Positions 18,476 through 29,600 of a DNA stretch of 64,000 bases are shown here, piece after piece. The position numbers and the translations under genes are program-made. Source of the stretch: Clostridiales bacterium Firm_16 (lineage in GTDB: Bacteria; Bacillota; Clostridia; Saccharofermentanales; Saccharofermentanaceae); the NCBI GenBank assembly GCA_001604185.1, contig LVAV01000032.1:186001-250000 (forward strand). The letters are read 5' to 3'. Each line of letters opens with the position of its first letter. The stretch's first letter is position 1. The notes beneath the pieces were generated by a model. The model saw only the letters and a program-made list of their open reading frames with translations, did not search any database and was not told the DNA's origin.

Positions 18476-20180
18476 TTGCTTTCTTTACCTCCTCAAGCGC
18501 CGCATTGATCGCCTCTTCCGCAGTCATCTCGACTACCTCGGAACCGGCACGGAGCTTGTACTCAACTTTGCCTTCTGCAGCCTTACGGCCAACAGTAATA
18601 CGAACCGGAATACCGATGAGATCCGCATCCTTGAACTTGACGCCGGCACGCTCTTCTCTATCGTCGATGAGAACCTCAACACCGGCTTTCTCCAGTGCCT
18701 CATGGATCTCTTCAGCCATCTTCACAACCGCCTCATCCTGAGATGTGGTCGGAACAACGATAACCTGATACGGTGCAACCGCCATCGGCCAGATGATACC
18801 GTTCTCATCGTAGTGCTGCTCGATAATAGCCGCCAGAGTACGGGAAACACCAATACCGTAGCAGCCCATGATCATGGAGTTCTCCTTACCGTCCTTATCA
18901 AGGTAGATGCAGTGGAGTGCATCCGAATACTTGGTACCGAGCTTGAAGATATGACCTACCTCAATACCTCTGCACATCGAAAGCGGCTTGCCGCACTTCG
19001 GACACGGATCGCCCTCAACAGCGCAGCGTACATCTACAACACGGTCAGGCGTGAAATCACGACCGAAGTTTACGTTCTTAAAGTGATAATCAGTCTCGTT
19101 AGCACCTACGATGAAGTTCTGCATAGCCGCTACTTCGTAGTCAGCGATGACTTCTACCTTCTCCTTCAGACCAACAGGACCTGCAAATCCGACTGCCGCA
19201 CCGGTAACACGCTCAACTTCTTCGAAGGAAGCAAGGTTCATCTCCGTTGCATCAAACAGGTTTCCAAGCTTGGTCTCGTTGATCTCACGATCACCACGAA
19301 CCATAACAGCAACGATCTTACCATCGATATTGTAAAGGATGGTCTTTGCGAAAGCGGTCGGCTCAGAATGCATGAACTCCATGAGTTCTTCGATGGTCTT
19401 TACGTGAGGTGTCTCGATCTTCTCGATCGGCAGCATCTCGAATCCCTCAGCCTTAGGCATTTCCGGGCACGGTGCCTTCTCTTCATTAGCGGCATAATCG
19501 CAATCCGGGCAGTATGCGATGGCATCTTCACCAACCGCAGACTTAACCATGAATTCCTGGGAACCGGAACCACCCATCGCGCCGGAGTCAGCGTCTACGA
19601 GGATATAATCCAGACTGCAGCGATCGAAAATCTTGCAGTAAGCATCCTTCATGATGAGATAGGACTTATCCAGACCTGCCTCGTCAACATCAAAGCTGTA
19701 TGCATCCTTCATGACGAACTCACGAGAACGGACAACACCGAATCTCGGACGCTTCTCGTCACGATACTTGTGCTGGATCTGATAAAGAGTGACCGGCAGC
19801 TGACGATAAGAACGGATCGTATCTCTTACTGCTTCGGTGAACGGCTCTTCGTGTGTCGGACCCAGACAGAACTGACGTCCGCCACGGTCCTTCAGACGGA
19901 ACATCTCCGGACCGAACTTCTCCCAACGGCCGGAAGCCATATAGGTTTCCGCCGGGAGAACAGCCGGCATGATCAATTCCTGTGCACCGGCTTTGTTCAT
20001 CTCCTCACGGACGATCGCCTCTACCTTACGGTATGCACGATAGCCCATCGGCATATATGAATAGATACCGGCAGCGGCCTTACGCATCAGGCCGGCACGC
20101 AGCATGAGCTGATGGCTCACGATTTCGGCATCGGAAGGTACTTCTCTTTGTGTTGACATGAAAAGCTTCGAAACTCGCAT
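18468..20180 (-). CDS. proS: Prolyl-tRNA synthetase (bacterial type)
   Basis: A 570-residue class II synthetase that charges tRNA-Pro. The N terminus [20 protein letters not shown], the motif 2 region ([15 protein letters not shown]) and motif 3 ([17 protein letters not shown]) are present. Between motifs 2 and 3 lies the INS editing domain (about residues 225-400, with the zinc-like [16 protein letters not shown]), marking the bacterial type with post-transfer editing of Ala-tRNA-Pro. The anticodon-binding domain is C-terminal. The ATG at 20180 has GAGG eight bases upstream; twelve extra in-frame codons lie before it. It has a strong promoter and is co-transcribed with the SPFH gene, an unusual partner for a synthetase. 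Confidence 0.96.
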   Translation of the reverse strand: MRVSKLFMSTQREVPSDAEIVSHQLMLRAGLMRKAAAGIYSYMPMGYRAYRKVEAIVREEMNKAGAQELIMPAVLPAETYMASGRWEKFGPEMFRLKDRGGRQFCLGPTHEEPFTEAVRDTIRSYRQLPVTLYQIQHKYRDEKRPRFGVVRSREFVMKDAYSFDVDEAGLDKSYLIMKDAYCKIFDRCSLDYILVDADSGAMGGSGSQEFMVKSAVGEDAIAYCPDCDYAANEEKAPCPEMPKAEGFEMLPIEKIETPHVKTIEELMEFMHSEPTAFAKTILYNIDGKIVAVMVRGDREINETKLGNLFDATEMNLASFEEVERVTGAAVGFAGPVGLKEKVEVIADYEVAAMQNFIVGANETDYHFKNVNFGRDFTPDRVVDVRCAVEGDPCPKCGKPLSMCRGIEVGHIFKLGTKYSDALHCIYLDKDGKENSMIMGCYGIGVSRTLAAIIEQHYDENGIIWPMAVAPYQVIVVPTTSQDEAVVKMAEEIHEALEKAGVEVLIDDREERAGVKFKDADLIGIPVRITVGRKAAEGKVEYKLRAGSEVVEMTAEEAINAALEEVKKANV

Positions 20181-20221
20181 GATGATTTCCTCACTATAAT
20201 ATAAATATATAAGCACCCAAA

Positions 20222-20250
20222 AGTATAATGATTTGACGAGGCAATGTCAA
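20222..20250 (-). promoter_or_regulatory. SigA promoter of proS
   Basis: On the minus strand a perfect TTGACA (20250-20245) is spaced 17 bases from TATACT (20227-20222), about 42 bases before the proS ATG. Confidence 0.85.
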
Positions 20251-20265
20251 TTTACAGCCTGTAGC

Positions 20266-20301
20266 AAAAACTGCCCCGCCAAGTTTCCATGGCGAGGCAG
20301 T
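20266..20301 (-). terminator. Terminator of the DUF6273/DUF4214 surface protein gene
   Basis: ACTGCC-C-CGCCA (20270-20281) pairs with TGGCG-A-GGCAGT (20290-20301), with a five-T run following on the minus strand. It lies 31 bases beyond the stop at 20333 and just before the proS promoter. Confidence 0.8.
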
Positions 20302-20332
20302 CATCATATTAACAGTTTATGGCTCCTAAAGA

Positions 20333-23300
20333 TCAGATCGTTCCCCGATCGATACCATACTTCTTGCAGATGCCGGTAAATTCCGGAGACTGGGCAAAGA
20401 ATGCCAGGATACTGTGGCGTGTCTGACGGCCGGCCTTGATCTCGCCGATCCAGAAATCCACTTCGCTGTCTGCCGGTTCCCTGTCCATGAATGTCGTGTA
20501 CAGTCTCAGGAGATACTCCTTGTCTGTGGTGTTGAAGCCGACAAATTCTTCACTCTCAAAGAAGAACTGAGCAGCCTGGGCACCGGTCTTCTCCAGATTC
20601 GTCAGAGCCAGCGCCCAATACTGCAGACCACCTTCCTCCGGTTCACGGTTCAGGCAGCATGTGTATAAGCGGGTCGCAAAGTTCAGCGCATTCTTCGAAG
20701 GCTTCGTCGCCTTATGGTATTTCGCACCGGATTTCACTCCGTAGGTTGCGCATACATCACACCATTCCGTAGACTCAATGAAATCATTCACCACTTCGGC
20801 GCGGGTCTTTTTGCCGGATTGAATGGCATCTACCCAGCCGGCCTTTCCTTCCGGATCGGATTCACGGTCGAAGAAAGTACCATAAAGCGTCTCGACAAAT
20901 TCTTCAACTGACAGATTTCGGTCCATGAATTCCGGCGCGTCCAGAAGGAAGAATCTGGCACAATCCGCACCTGTCTTTCCTTCCTCCACTACCTGCTTGA
21001 CCCAGAATTCTTTTCCCTCCGGCTCCGAAGCACGATTCAAAGCTACAACATATAATCTCTCAACAAAGTCTTCAAAGTTCGGATCCTTTTCCGGTGTCGG
21101 CGTGGGACTCAATGTCGGCTTTGCCGTCGGCGCCTTGGAAGGTGTAGGTGTAGCACTCACAATCGGCGCTTTCGTAGGCGAACCGGTCGGAGCCTTAGTC
21201 GGGGCTTTTGTCGGAGCCTTAGTCGGGGCTTTTGTCGGAGTCTTAGTCGGAGTCGGTGTCGCATGGATCTTTCCAAAATCAAAATCCACTTCGATCTCAT
21301 TGTCATACACCCAGACGTCAGTTGCATCTTTTCCGTTGACCTTCGCCTTGACTTCCGCTTTGTCCGTCGGGAATTTATAACCATCCTTGGCAGAAAGCCG
21401 GATAGAGACTCTATACTGATGGTCATTGATGAACTTACCACCCTTGACCTTTACGGGCTCGTCTTTCGTAACATCAAACCATTCGATATTGTTTTTCATA
21501 TAATCCGTGGAATACGTTCCATTCGTGTACGGAGCCTCTTCCGGGAATTCCGGCTCGTAATCCGGCTTCTTTCCTACTTCAGGCACGTCAAAGCCGATCT
21601 CCACATCATAGATCATTCCGGGCAAGATGAACTCAACGGATGTAAAGAAGCATTCCTTGAGCAGATCCGGATCAATGGTAAAAGATCCGGATACGCTGCA
21701 ATCCTTATATACGAGTACCGGATCTTCCTCCCCTTTCGGCAGGAGAAGATCCTTCGTTCCATCCTTATCCAGATCTACAAACATAGAGTACTTGGAACCG
21801 GAGCTTGAAACAGGTGAATAATCGACATAGTTATTGATCATCAGATAGGTTACTGCCTGTGCTTCCTGAGAGTCGAACAGCAGTTTCCCGCTTGACAGAT
21901 CCATGACAATACCTTTTCTAGGTGCAAAAGTTACGACGTCACTAAATGGCCCGTAGTAATATCCATGTTCATCTTTCGAGCGGGCACGAACTGTATACTG
22001 GTATTCCTGCGAATCATTCAGGCTGGATCGGGAATAGCTCTTTTCCGATGTGACCAGTATCAGATTCCATGACTCGATGACCTTCTGCTTCTTATTCACG
22101 ATCTGCTGATAGACTTCATATTCTTGTGCTGAATCCACTTTGTCCCAGGAAACCTTCAACTCGTTTCCGTAACTTGCAGAAGATACCTTGATACCGGATA
22201 CAGTACCCAATTCTTTTTCTTCCGGTTTTTCCAGTTCCATAGGTGCGCAGGCATAATCGCTTTTATCTGTCCCACCGACAATCTCCGAGAAGATATAGAC
22301 GTAATAATCCTTTCCCCATTCTCCATCAGAAGGATACGGGAAAGTTCCTGTTCCATTCTCATCGACACTGTCTGTATCCAATGCTCCATAGTACAGGATT
22401 GAAGCGTTATTCGTATTTCCCTTCGTAAACTTCTTATTCAAGATCAGTACCGAGATCTGGTTGATCTTACCTACATATTCATCGGAAATAGAATACGGAA
22501 CAATTACTTCGTTTCCACGTTTTTCCACATTCTTTCCACTCTGAACAGCAATATCCAGGTTTGAATCTATGAGCGTCAGTTTCGATACAGTACCGGCTTT
22601 TCCATAAGTACCGGATACGATCGTAGAGAAAAGAATAGATTTCTGATCTACATTCATAGCCGGGGCTACGCCGATAGCATCGTTAATATCCGCACTTCCC
22701 AACCGACCATCCGTCTCCACCGCAGCCGAACAGGAATTCACCAGATTCGGCGAACGAAGTCTCCACTTCACGACAGCATCGGTTGAAATATCTGACTTCA
22801 CCGCACTCTTTCCGGGATTCCAGTTATGGTAATCAGATGATACCCCGTAATATCCGTAAGAGGGATCCACAAGATCCTGTGCATCCAGAATGAAGATCTT
22901 CTCACCATCTAAACCCTGATAAATCGGATATGTCCTCTCTTCATCATCCTTATACTCGATTTCGTGACTTGCGATCTTACTCGATGCCAAAGCCCCATAA
23001 TCCTCCTCACCCATCCAGGAAGTCCAATCTATATCCAAGTACTTTTTCAAACTGGATGTGGACCAGTCACATTCTTCAACTTCACTGCTAAGTTCAAACT
23101 TATAATCAAAGAGAATCTGATCGCAGTCCAGGAACAATGTTTTCCCACCATATTTCGTTTCCTGCGGATTCAATACCCGGTACTTGACCGGAGTATATGA
23201 GTAGGTTCCAAACCAGACATAGTTTCCTCGCCAAGGATCCGATGTGGATGTGGCTTTCTGTGGTCCAACGATCTTGGATACACATAATCCCGTGTTTTCC

Positions 23301-23422
23301 GTAGTCTTGGTGAATTCCGCCCGTACTGTCTTCGAAGAAGCGATTCTGGGAAGTAACGGGATTCCGATCGCCGCTGTCAGCAGAACAGAGACAGCGCGAA
23401 CTGTTCTCTTCTTACCATTCAT
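20333..23422 (-). CDS. Secreted DUF6273/FN3 protein with Pro/Thr stalk and DUF4214 tail
   Basis: A 1029-residue exported protein. A basic N terminus and hydrophobic stretch (ending near residue 33) form a signal peptide. The head resembles DUF6273 (YVWFGTYSYTPVKYRVL ... VKWRLRSPNL), followed by a possible fibronectin III region (VSGIKVSSASYGNELKVSWDKV) and an uncharacterised beta region. A Pro/Thr/Ala/Lys stalk of about 70 residues leads to a 248-residue C-terminal DUF4214 unit made of four repeats, each with an RLY/TLY...R motif and a buried Trp. The same tail ends the genes at 31198 and 34551. No LPxTG, SLH or other anchor is seen. The ATG at 23422 follows GGAGG by 11 bases; a TTG at 23440 is also in frame. 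Ligand and function are unknown. Confidence 0.8.
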   Translation of the reverse strand: MNGKKRTVRAVSVLLTAAIGIPLLPRIASSKTVRAEFTKTTENTGLCVSKIVGPQKATSTSDPWRGNYVWFGTYSYTPVKYRVLNPQETKYGGKTLFLDCDQILFDYKFELSSEVEECDWSTSSLKKYLDIDWTSWMGEEDYGALASSKIASHEIEYKDDEERTYPIYQGLDGEKIFILDAQDLVDPSYGYYGVSSDYHNWNPGKSAVKSDISTDAVVKWRLRSPNLVNSCSAAVETDGRLGSADINDAIGVAPAMNVDQKSILFSTIVSGTYGKAGTVSKLTLIDSNLDIAVQSGKNVEKRGNEVIVPYSISDEYVGKINQISVLILNKKFTKGNTNNASILYYGALDTDSVDENGTGTFPYPSDGEWGKDYYVYIFSEIVGGTDKSDYACAPMELEKPEEKELGTVSGIKVSSASYGNELKVSWDKVDSAQEYEVYQQIVNKKQKVIESWNLILVTSEKSYSRSSLNDSQEYQYTVRARSKDEHGYYYGPFSDVVTFAPRKGIVMDLSSGKLLFDSQEAQAVTYLMINNYVDYSPVSSSGSKYSMFVDLDKDGTKDLLLPKGEEDPVLVYKDCSVSGSFTIDPDLLKECFFTSVEFILPGMIYDVEIGFDVPEVGKKPDYEPEFPEEAPYTNGTYSTDYMKNNIEWFDVTKDEPVKVKGGKFINDHQYRVSIRLSAKDGYKFPTDKAEVKAKVNGKDATDVWVYDNEIEVDFDFGKIHATPTPTKTPTKAPTKAPTKAPTKAPTGSPTKAPIVSATPTPSKAPTAKPTLSPTPTPEKDPNFEDFVERLYVVALNRASEPEGKEFWVKQVVEEGKTGADCARFFLLDAPEFMDRNLSVEEFVETLYGTFFDRESDPEGKAGWVDAIQSGKKTRAEVVNDFIESTEWCDVCATYGVKSGAKYHKATKPSKNALNFATRLYTCCLNREPEEGGLQYWALALTNLEKTGAQAAQFFFESEEFVGFNTTDKEYLLRLYTTFMDREPADSEVDFWIGEIKAGRQTRHSILAFFAQSPEFTGICKKYGIDRGTI
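21080..21265 (-). repeat. Pro/Thr stalk repeats, including a 64-bp block shared with the gene at 34551
   Basis: Low-complexity coding DNA for a stalk of [10 protein letters not shown] type. The 64 bases 21163-21226 are identical to 35441-35504 in another surface protein gene. Confidence 0.8.
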
Positions 23423-23615
23423 ATTCAATACAACCTCCAACCTCTTGTGCTACCTAAGCAGCTGCCAACTATTCCATTTCCATGATACCACTTGACCAGG
23501 TGCTTTCCTATTCTTTTGACACTTTTCGAAGCCCTTTGTGTGCCTTTGTATAGTAAAATAGAACTATGAAATCCGACGGAAGTCTTTCCCGTCTCCGTCG
23601 AGAAAGAGGCTGCAT

Positions 23616-25070
23616 ATGAAATACGATATTGTCATCGTAGGTGCAGGAGTCGTAGGTGCATCCATCGCCTACAATCTCATTCCTTACGATGTTTCCGTTC
23701 TTCTTCTCGATAAGAATAATGATGTTGCCATGGGTGCCACCCGCGCCAACAGTGCCATCATTCACGCCGGATACGATCCGAAGCCGGACACACTTATGGC
23801 GAAACTCAATGTCGAAGGCAACCGTCTTTGCGAAGATCTTTGCCGAAACCTCAGTGTTCCATTCCGTCGCTGCGGATCCCTTGTCCTTGCTTTTTCCGAT
23901 GCGGAAAAAGAACTTTTGCAGGAGCTGCTTGAACGTGGCATTGCCAATGGTGTTTCGGATATTCGAACCCTGAACCAAGAAGAGCTGCGGGAGATGGAAC
24001 CGGAAATCGGTGAAGAAGCCATCGCTGCCCTCTATGCCCCTTCTGCCGGTATCGTGAACCCGTGGGAACTGTGTCTGGCTCAGGCCGAAGTTTTCGTACG
24101 TAACGGCGGCACATTTATCGGAGACGCAGAGGTAACTTCTATTACTAAGGAAGAAGATTCATCCTTCACTATCGAAACGAAAGCCGGAATCTTTGAAGCC
24201 ACCAACGTGATCCTTGCCTGTGGAATTCAGGCGGATACCGTACACGGACTCATCGCCAAGCCGGATTTCCAGATCGTACCGACACGTGGCGAGTATTTCC
24301 TTCTGGACAAATCCGAAGGTGGCAAAGTAAATCATGTAATCTTCCAGTGCCCGAACAAAGATGGAAAAGGTGTCCTCGTTTCTCCAACCGTCCACGGCAA
24401 CATGATCTGCGGTCCGACATCTGAGATACTGAAAGATAATATCGAAGACACATCGACCACTTCGTCTAAACTTGCAGAGATCAAGACAAAGGCAGCGCGT
24501 TCAGTCGGAAACATTTCCTGGCGGGATAACGTCCGGAACTTCTCCGGTATCCGTGCCAACTCCACCGTCGATGATTTCATTATCCGTGAAATCCCCGATT
24601 GCAATGGTATTTTCGAAGCTGCCGGAATCAAGTCTCCGGGGCTTGCCAGCAGCCCGGCCATCGGACCTTACATGGTCGACCTGATGAAATCGAGCGGAGT
24701 TGTTTTACCGGCAAAAACAGGCAACTATGACATGACCAGAAAGAAGATCCATTTCCGTGATATGTCTAACGAAGAACGGGCCATACTTGTCGCCGAAGAT
24801 CCTGCATACGGCCGCATCGTCTGTCGCTGTGAGGGTGTCACTGAAGGTGAGATCCGAGATGCGCTGGAAAGCCCGATCCCTCCTCGCTCTCTTGATGCCG
24901 TCAAGCGCAGAGCCGGAACAGGAATGGGACGTTGCCAGGGTGGTTTCTGCGGACCGAGAATCGTAGAAATGCTTCTGGCACAGAAAGAAGACACCTCTCC
25001 CCTTTCCATCCTGCAGGATGCGGAAGGATCGAACCTGTTCTACACACGCGAAACGGAGGTGGATGTATGA
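23616..25070 (+). CDS. GlpA-like FAD-dependent oxidoreductase with BFD-like [2Fe-2S] domain
   Basis: A 484-residue cytoplasmic flavoprotein. The N terminus has the dinucleotide motif IVGAGVVGASIAYNL; the DAO fold continues with MGATRANSAIIHAGYD, VPTRGEYFLLDK and IPDCNGIFEAAGIKSPGLASS. The C-terminal 85 residues carry C-x-C ... C-x4-C (CRCEG and GRCQGGFCGP), a BFD-like [2Fe-2S]-binding module. This matches the anaerobic glycerol-3-phosphate dehydrogenase large subunit (GlpA) / hydroxyglutarate-oxidase-like group found in Clostridia. The ATG follows GAGG. The next gene overlaps the stop by four bases (ATGA) and encodes a GlpB-like partner. Substrate identity (glycerol 3-phosphate or a 2-hydroxyacid) is inferred only; no glpK or glpF is nearby. 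Confidence 0.82.
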   Translation: MKYDIVIVGAGVVGASIAYNLIPYDVSVLLLDKNNDVAMGATRANSAIIHAGYDPKPDTLMAKLNVEGNRLCEDLCRNLSVPFRRCGSLVLAFSDAEKELLQELLERGIANGVSDIRTLNQEELREMEPEIGEEAIAALYAPSAGIVNPWELCLAQAEVFVRNGGTFIGDAEVTSITKEEDSSFTIETKAGIFEATNVILACGIQADTVHGLIAKPDFQIVPTRGEYFLLDKSEGGKVNHVIFQCPNKDGKGVLVSPTVHGNMICGPTSEILKDNIEDTSTTSSKLAEIKTKAARSVGNISWRDNVRNFSGIRANSTVDDFIIREIPDCNGIFEAAGIKSPGLASSPAIGPYMVDLMKSSGVVLPAKTGNYDMTRKKIHFRDMSNEERAILVAEDPAYGRIVCRCEGVTEGEIRDALESPIPPRSLDAVKRRAGTGMGRCQGGFCGPRIVEMLLAQKEDTSPLSILQDAEGSNLFYTRETEVDV

Positions 25071-26488
25071 GAAACTACGACATCGTTGTGATCGGCGGAG
25101 GTCCGGCTGGTCTGGCTGCTGCCAAGAGTGCTTATGAGAACGGATGTCATTCTGTGCTCCTGATCGAGCGCGATACGAAACTCGGAGGCATCCTGAACCA
25201 GTGCATCCATAACGGATTCGGTCTTGCCCATTTCGGTGAGGAATTGACCGGTCCCGAATACGCTTTCCGCGCAATCAAAGAACTTCAGGAATCCGCTCCG
25301 GGAGTAGAGATCCTTCTGGATACCTTTGTCATGGAGATCACTCCGGATAAGAGAATCTATGCCATGAATAAGAAAGACGGATATTTCGAAATCACATCGA
25401 AAGCTATTGTCCTGGCCATGGGCTGTCGTGAGAAGGCCCGCGGTGCATTAGCCATTCCGGGCACACGTCCCGCAGGCGTCATGACCGCAGGTCTTGCCCA
25501 GCATTACGTGAACATAGATGGCTATATGGTAGGACGCAAAGTTGTCATTCTGGGTTCCGGTGATATCGGACTCATCATGGCGCGACGCATGATTCTGGAA
25601 GGCGCCAAAGTACTTGCCTGTATCGAGATCGCTCCTCAGCCGGGCGGACTTGCCAGAAATATCACGCAATGCCTGGAAGACTACGGCATACCGCTCTATC
25701 TTCGTCAGACAGTAACAGCGATCCATGGCAAAGAACGACTCACCGGCATCACAGTTTCTGAAGTGGATGAGAAATATACTCCCATCTCAGGAACCGAAAG
25801 AGAGATCGAATGTGATACCCTTCTTCTCTCTTGCGGTCTGATTCCGGAGAATGAATTGTCGCGCAAAGCAGGACTGGCGATCGATCCCAAGACCGGTGGT
25901 CCTTTTGCCTCAGAATCCCTTGAATCCAGCATCTCGGGAATCTTCGCCTGCGGCAATGTACTCCATGTTCACGACCTGGCTGATAACGTCACAAAGGAAG
26001 CCATCGCAGCCGGCAAGGCCGCTGCGCTTTATGTTGCCGGCGAAGCAGTCTCTACTTCTGAACAGGCTCTCTCCTCTCCGAAAGTATTTCCCGGCAAAGT
26101 GGTCAAACCATTAGAAAACGAGTCTACTAACGACACCTCTTTGGATGCAGACAAAGGCGTGCGTCGTATGACCTGTATCATATGCCCGAGAGGATGTCAG
26201 TTAAGCGTCACACTCGAAGATGAACCTCAGGTTACCGGAAATTCCTGTCCACGCGGAGAAGCCTACGCCATCACCGAGATAACCCATCCGATGCGTACAC
26301 TTACTACCACGATCCGCGTTCGCTATGAAGATGGTTCCATCGGACGAATCAGCGTAAAAACCAAGGACGAGATTCCGAAAGACGAGATCTTCGACTACGC
26401 CGAAAAGATCCACCACACCATTCTTTCTGCACCTATCCTGGTGGGCGACGAAGTTCTACCAGGTGTTGTAGCCACCAGCGGAACCTGA
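25067..26488 (+). CDS. GlpB-like NAD(P)/FAD oxidoreductase fused to DUF1667
   Basis: A 473-residue protein with two Rossmann motifs (VVIGGGPAGLAAA near the N terminus for FAD, VVILGSGDIGLIMA for NAD(P)) and an FAD-closing ISGIFACGNVLHVHDLAD. From about residue 365 a C-terminal DUF1667 domain carries C-x2-C-x3-C (CIICPRGC) and a further Cys in NSCPRGEAYA, an iron-sulfur-type pattern. In many Clostridia the GlpB-like and DUF1667 proteins are separate neighbours; here they are one chain. The start ATG at 25067 overlaps the upstream stop and follows GGAGGTGGATGT. Together with the GlpA-like protein it likely forms a soluble electron-transferring dehydrogenase. Confidence 0.85.
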   Translation: MRNYDIVVIGGGPAGLAAAKSAYENGCHSVLLIERDTKLGGILNQCIHNGFGLAHFGEELTGPEYAFRAIKELQESAPGVEILLDTFVMEITPDKRIYAMNKKDGYFEITSKAIVLAMGCREKARGALAIPGTRPAGVMTAGLAQHYVNIDGYMVGRKVVILGSGDIGLIMARRMILEGAKVLACIEIAPQPGGLARNITQCLEDYGIPLYLRQTVTAIHGKERLTGITVSEVDEKYTPISGTEREIECDTLLLSCGLIPENELSRKAGLAIDPKTGGPFASESLESSISGIFACGNVLHVHDLADNVTKEAIAAGKAAALYVAGEAVSTSEQALSSPKVFPGKVVKPLENESTNDTSLDADKGVRRMTCIICPRGCQLSVTLEDEPQVTGNSCPRGEAYAITEITHPMRTLTTTIRVRYEDGSIGRISVKTKDEIPKDEIFDYAEKIHHTILSAPILVGDEVLPGVVATSGT

Positions 26489-26561
26489 TCCTACGCTGCT
26501 AGATGCTTCCCGTTTTTCGTACGATTGATTCCGCCACTAAAGTAATACTTCAAAACAAAGT

Positions 26562-26601
26562 AATGCTCCCTCCCGGGAAGGACCCGGAAGGGAGCATTTT
26601 T
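26562..26601 (+). terminator. Terminator after the GlpA/GlpB-like operon
   Basis: A long stem pairs 26562-26571 with 26589-26598 and 26573-26577 with 26583-26587 around a 5-base loop, followed by T residues on the plus strand. It may also stop the convergent BspA-like gene that ends at 26637, though the minus side lacks a T run. Confidence 0.85.
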
Positions 26602-26636
26602 CTGACCAACGCAGGTTATGTGAAAGGCCTGCCGTC

Positions 26637-29600
26637 TTACTTGGTCGGCACAGCACTTACAACCGTACTGTAGTTACTGTAATAACGTGTACCGTTAATT
26701 TCAGTGTAAGCACGCACTTTGTAGTAGTACGTTGTACCTGTCTTAAGACCTGTACTTACCTTACTGGTTTCCGTGAAGGAACCAATACTTGTAAATCCGC
26801 TGGTAGCCGAAGTGGATCTGAATACCTGATATCCTGTAGCACCGCTCACCTTATTCCAGGTGATCTTGATACTTGTTGCGGAAGCACGGGCTGCCTTCAC
26901 ACCTGTCGGTGCAGCAGGTACCGGAATTCCACTGGCAACAGAACTGTAATCACCGTAGTAACGGGTACCGTTCTTCTCAACATAGGCACGTACTTTGTAG
27001 TAATAGGTGCAACCTGTCGTCAAGCCGGAACTTACCTTGCTCAACTCTGTGAAGGATCCGATACTTGTATACGTTCCATTCGAAGAGGTTGCTCTCCAAA
27101 CCTGATATCCGGTTGCGCCGGCTGCTTTGCTCCAGGTAAGCTTGAGGCTTGTTGCAGAAGCAGATACAACTTTCAGATTCGTCGGTGCCAGAGGCTTCGG
27201 AACAACACTTACGACAGCGCTGTAATCACCGTAGTACTTCTTACCGTTGATTTCAGCATATGCACGAACTTTGTAGTAATAGGTCGATCCACATGTCAGG
27301 CTGGAACTTACTCTGCTGAGATCAGATCCTGAACCGAGGGCTGTATAAGTTCCATCCGCCGCTGTTGCCTTCCAAACCTGGTATCCGGCAGCACCGGTAA
27401 CCTTATTCCAGGAAAGCTTGATGCTTGTTGACGATGCAGATACCGCCTTCACTCCGGCAGGTTTAGCAAGTTTTGTAACGGCGCTTACTACGGAAGTGTA
27501 ATCACTGTAGAACTTCTTGCCGTCGATTTCTTTGACTGTACGGATCTTGTAATAGTACATCGATCCAGGGTTCAGTCCGGAGCTCACCTTACTTGTTGTA
27601 GTAAATGTACCAAGTGCCACATAAGTTCCGTTGGAGGCTGTAGATCTCCAAACCTGATATCCAGTAGCACCGGAAACACGGTTCCACGTCAACTTGATGG
27701 CTGTTGTCGATTCTGCAGCTGCGCTCAGGTTAGTCGGAACAGTCAGTTTGGTCGTAGCGCTTACAACCGAACTATATTCACTGTAATACGTCTTTCCGCC
27801 TACCTGAGAATACGAACGCACCTTGTAATAGTATGTCCTGCATTCACCCAAACCCGTATTCGACTTATTCGTTGCCGTAACAGTTCCAATCGAACTAAAG
27901 GAACCTGTAGCAGATGTAGCACGCAAGATCTGATAACCGGATACATTCTTGGATGCTGTCCAGGAAATCTTGATACTGCTTGTCGATTCTGCGACCGCCT
28001 TCAAATTTGTTGGCGGAAGAGGATTAGTTGTATAAGAACTGGGCGTAGGCGTAGGTGTAGTCTTCTTTGTCGGTGTAGGTGTCGGTTTCTGAGTAGGTGT
28101 CGGCTTAGTTGTAGGTGTTACAGGCGCTGTTCCGTAAGGAGTTGCGCTCTTGCAACCTGCAAACGATCCGTTCTCATCTCCGGTCACAAAGCTTGCCGCT
28201 GCAGGATACTGAATATCCGCTCTGTAGCAATCCTTGAAAGCACGTGCACCGATGGTTACAACACACTTTGGAATTGAAACGCTCGTCAGAGCGTAGTTAC
28301 CTTCGAAAGCAGATTTACCAATCTCAACAACATTCTTGTTATCTAATTTAGTTGGAAGTGAGATTTCAGCAGCTCCGCCATAGTACTTTTCAATAATGAC
28401 ATCTTTTCCATTCAACGACGTATCTGCATAAACCTTATCGACAATCTGATACACAGATGCACATCCTTCAAATGCATCGTCCGGAACATCTGTTGTCTTC
28501 GGAATTCGAACCCACTGAAGGCTTACGCAGTCTCCGAATGACCGACTTCCGATGTTCGTGACTGTTTCTGGAACTACTACACTCTTGATTGATGTATCAA
28601 AATATGCCATATCAGCAATCTCGGTCACAGGCCATTCATATATCTGACTCGGAACAACAACGGCTGTAGTAGATCCCAGATACTGCAGGATCGTTACGGA
28701 CTCATCGTTTACAACAACAACTCGATTCAGATTCTTGTTTCCGGAGAATGCTGAAGTAATACTCATAACCAGACTATCTGGAATCTCAACAGCGATCAGA
28801 TCACAGTTGCTAAATGCTGAACCACCAATAGAGGTTACAGACTCAGGAATCAGAACATATTCCAGACTTGTGCAACCAGAGAAGCAGGTCGCCGGAATGT
28901 CAGTAATAGTATCCGGAATAAAAACGTGATCAATCGTCGTACAAGCAGCGAAAGAACTCTTTCCTAATTTCTCAAGGTTATTTGGAAGATTTACCTCTTC
29001 CAGTGCAGAACACTTATTAAACGCAGAATCACCGATTTCCTTAACCATATTCAGTTCAACATGGCTGAGTTTGGTACAACCGCTAAAGCAATTCGAAGGA
29101 ATAGTCGTAATTCCAGTCGGAATGCTGATGTCCTTGAGATTTGTGCAGTTGTTGAATGCATATGTACCGAGAGAAGTAAGTGTAAGCGGTAACTGGAAGA
29201 ATCCGTCATCGTTGATGCCAAGTTCTGTACAACCGGCAAACGCATACGCACCAATCGTTTCAACCTCGTCGCCCATTGTAACGGTTGCAAGTTTAGTACA
29301 GCCATTAAACAGGTAATCAGGAATATCAATGACATCTGACGGAATCGTCATTTCTGTAAGAGAGAGACATCCTTCAAATGTTCTCGGATACAAAGAAGAG
29401 ATAGCATCTGGAATGTCGAATTCACGAAGTGACTCACATCCCTTGAAAGCACCTTCTGCAATAGACTTAAGATTTCTTGGAGTAGAGAAAGTATGCATAC
29501 TCTTACATCCCTGGAAAGCGTACTCACCAATGGACGTTACCGAATCAGGAAGACTGATTTCGATAAAGCTTTCACAGTTACGGAAAGCTGCTCGGCCAAT

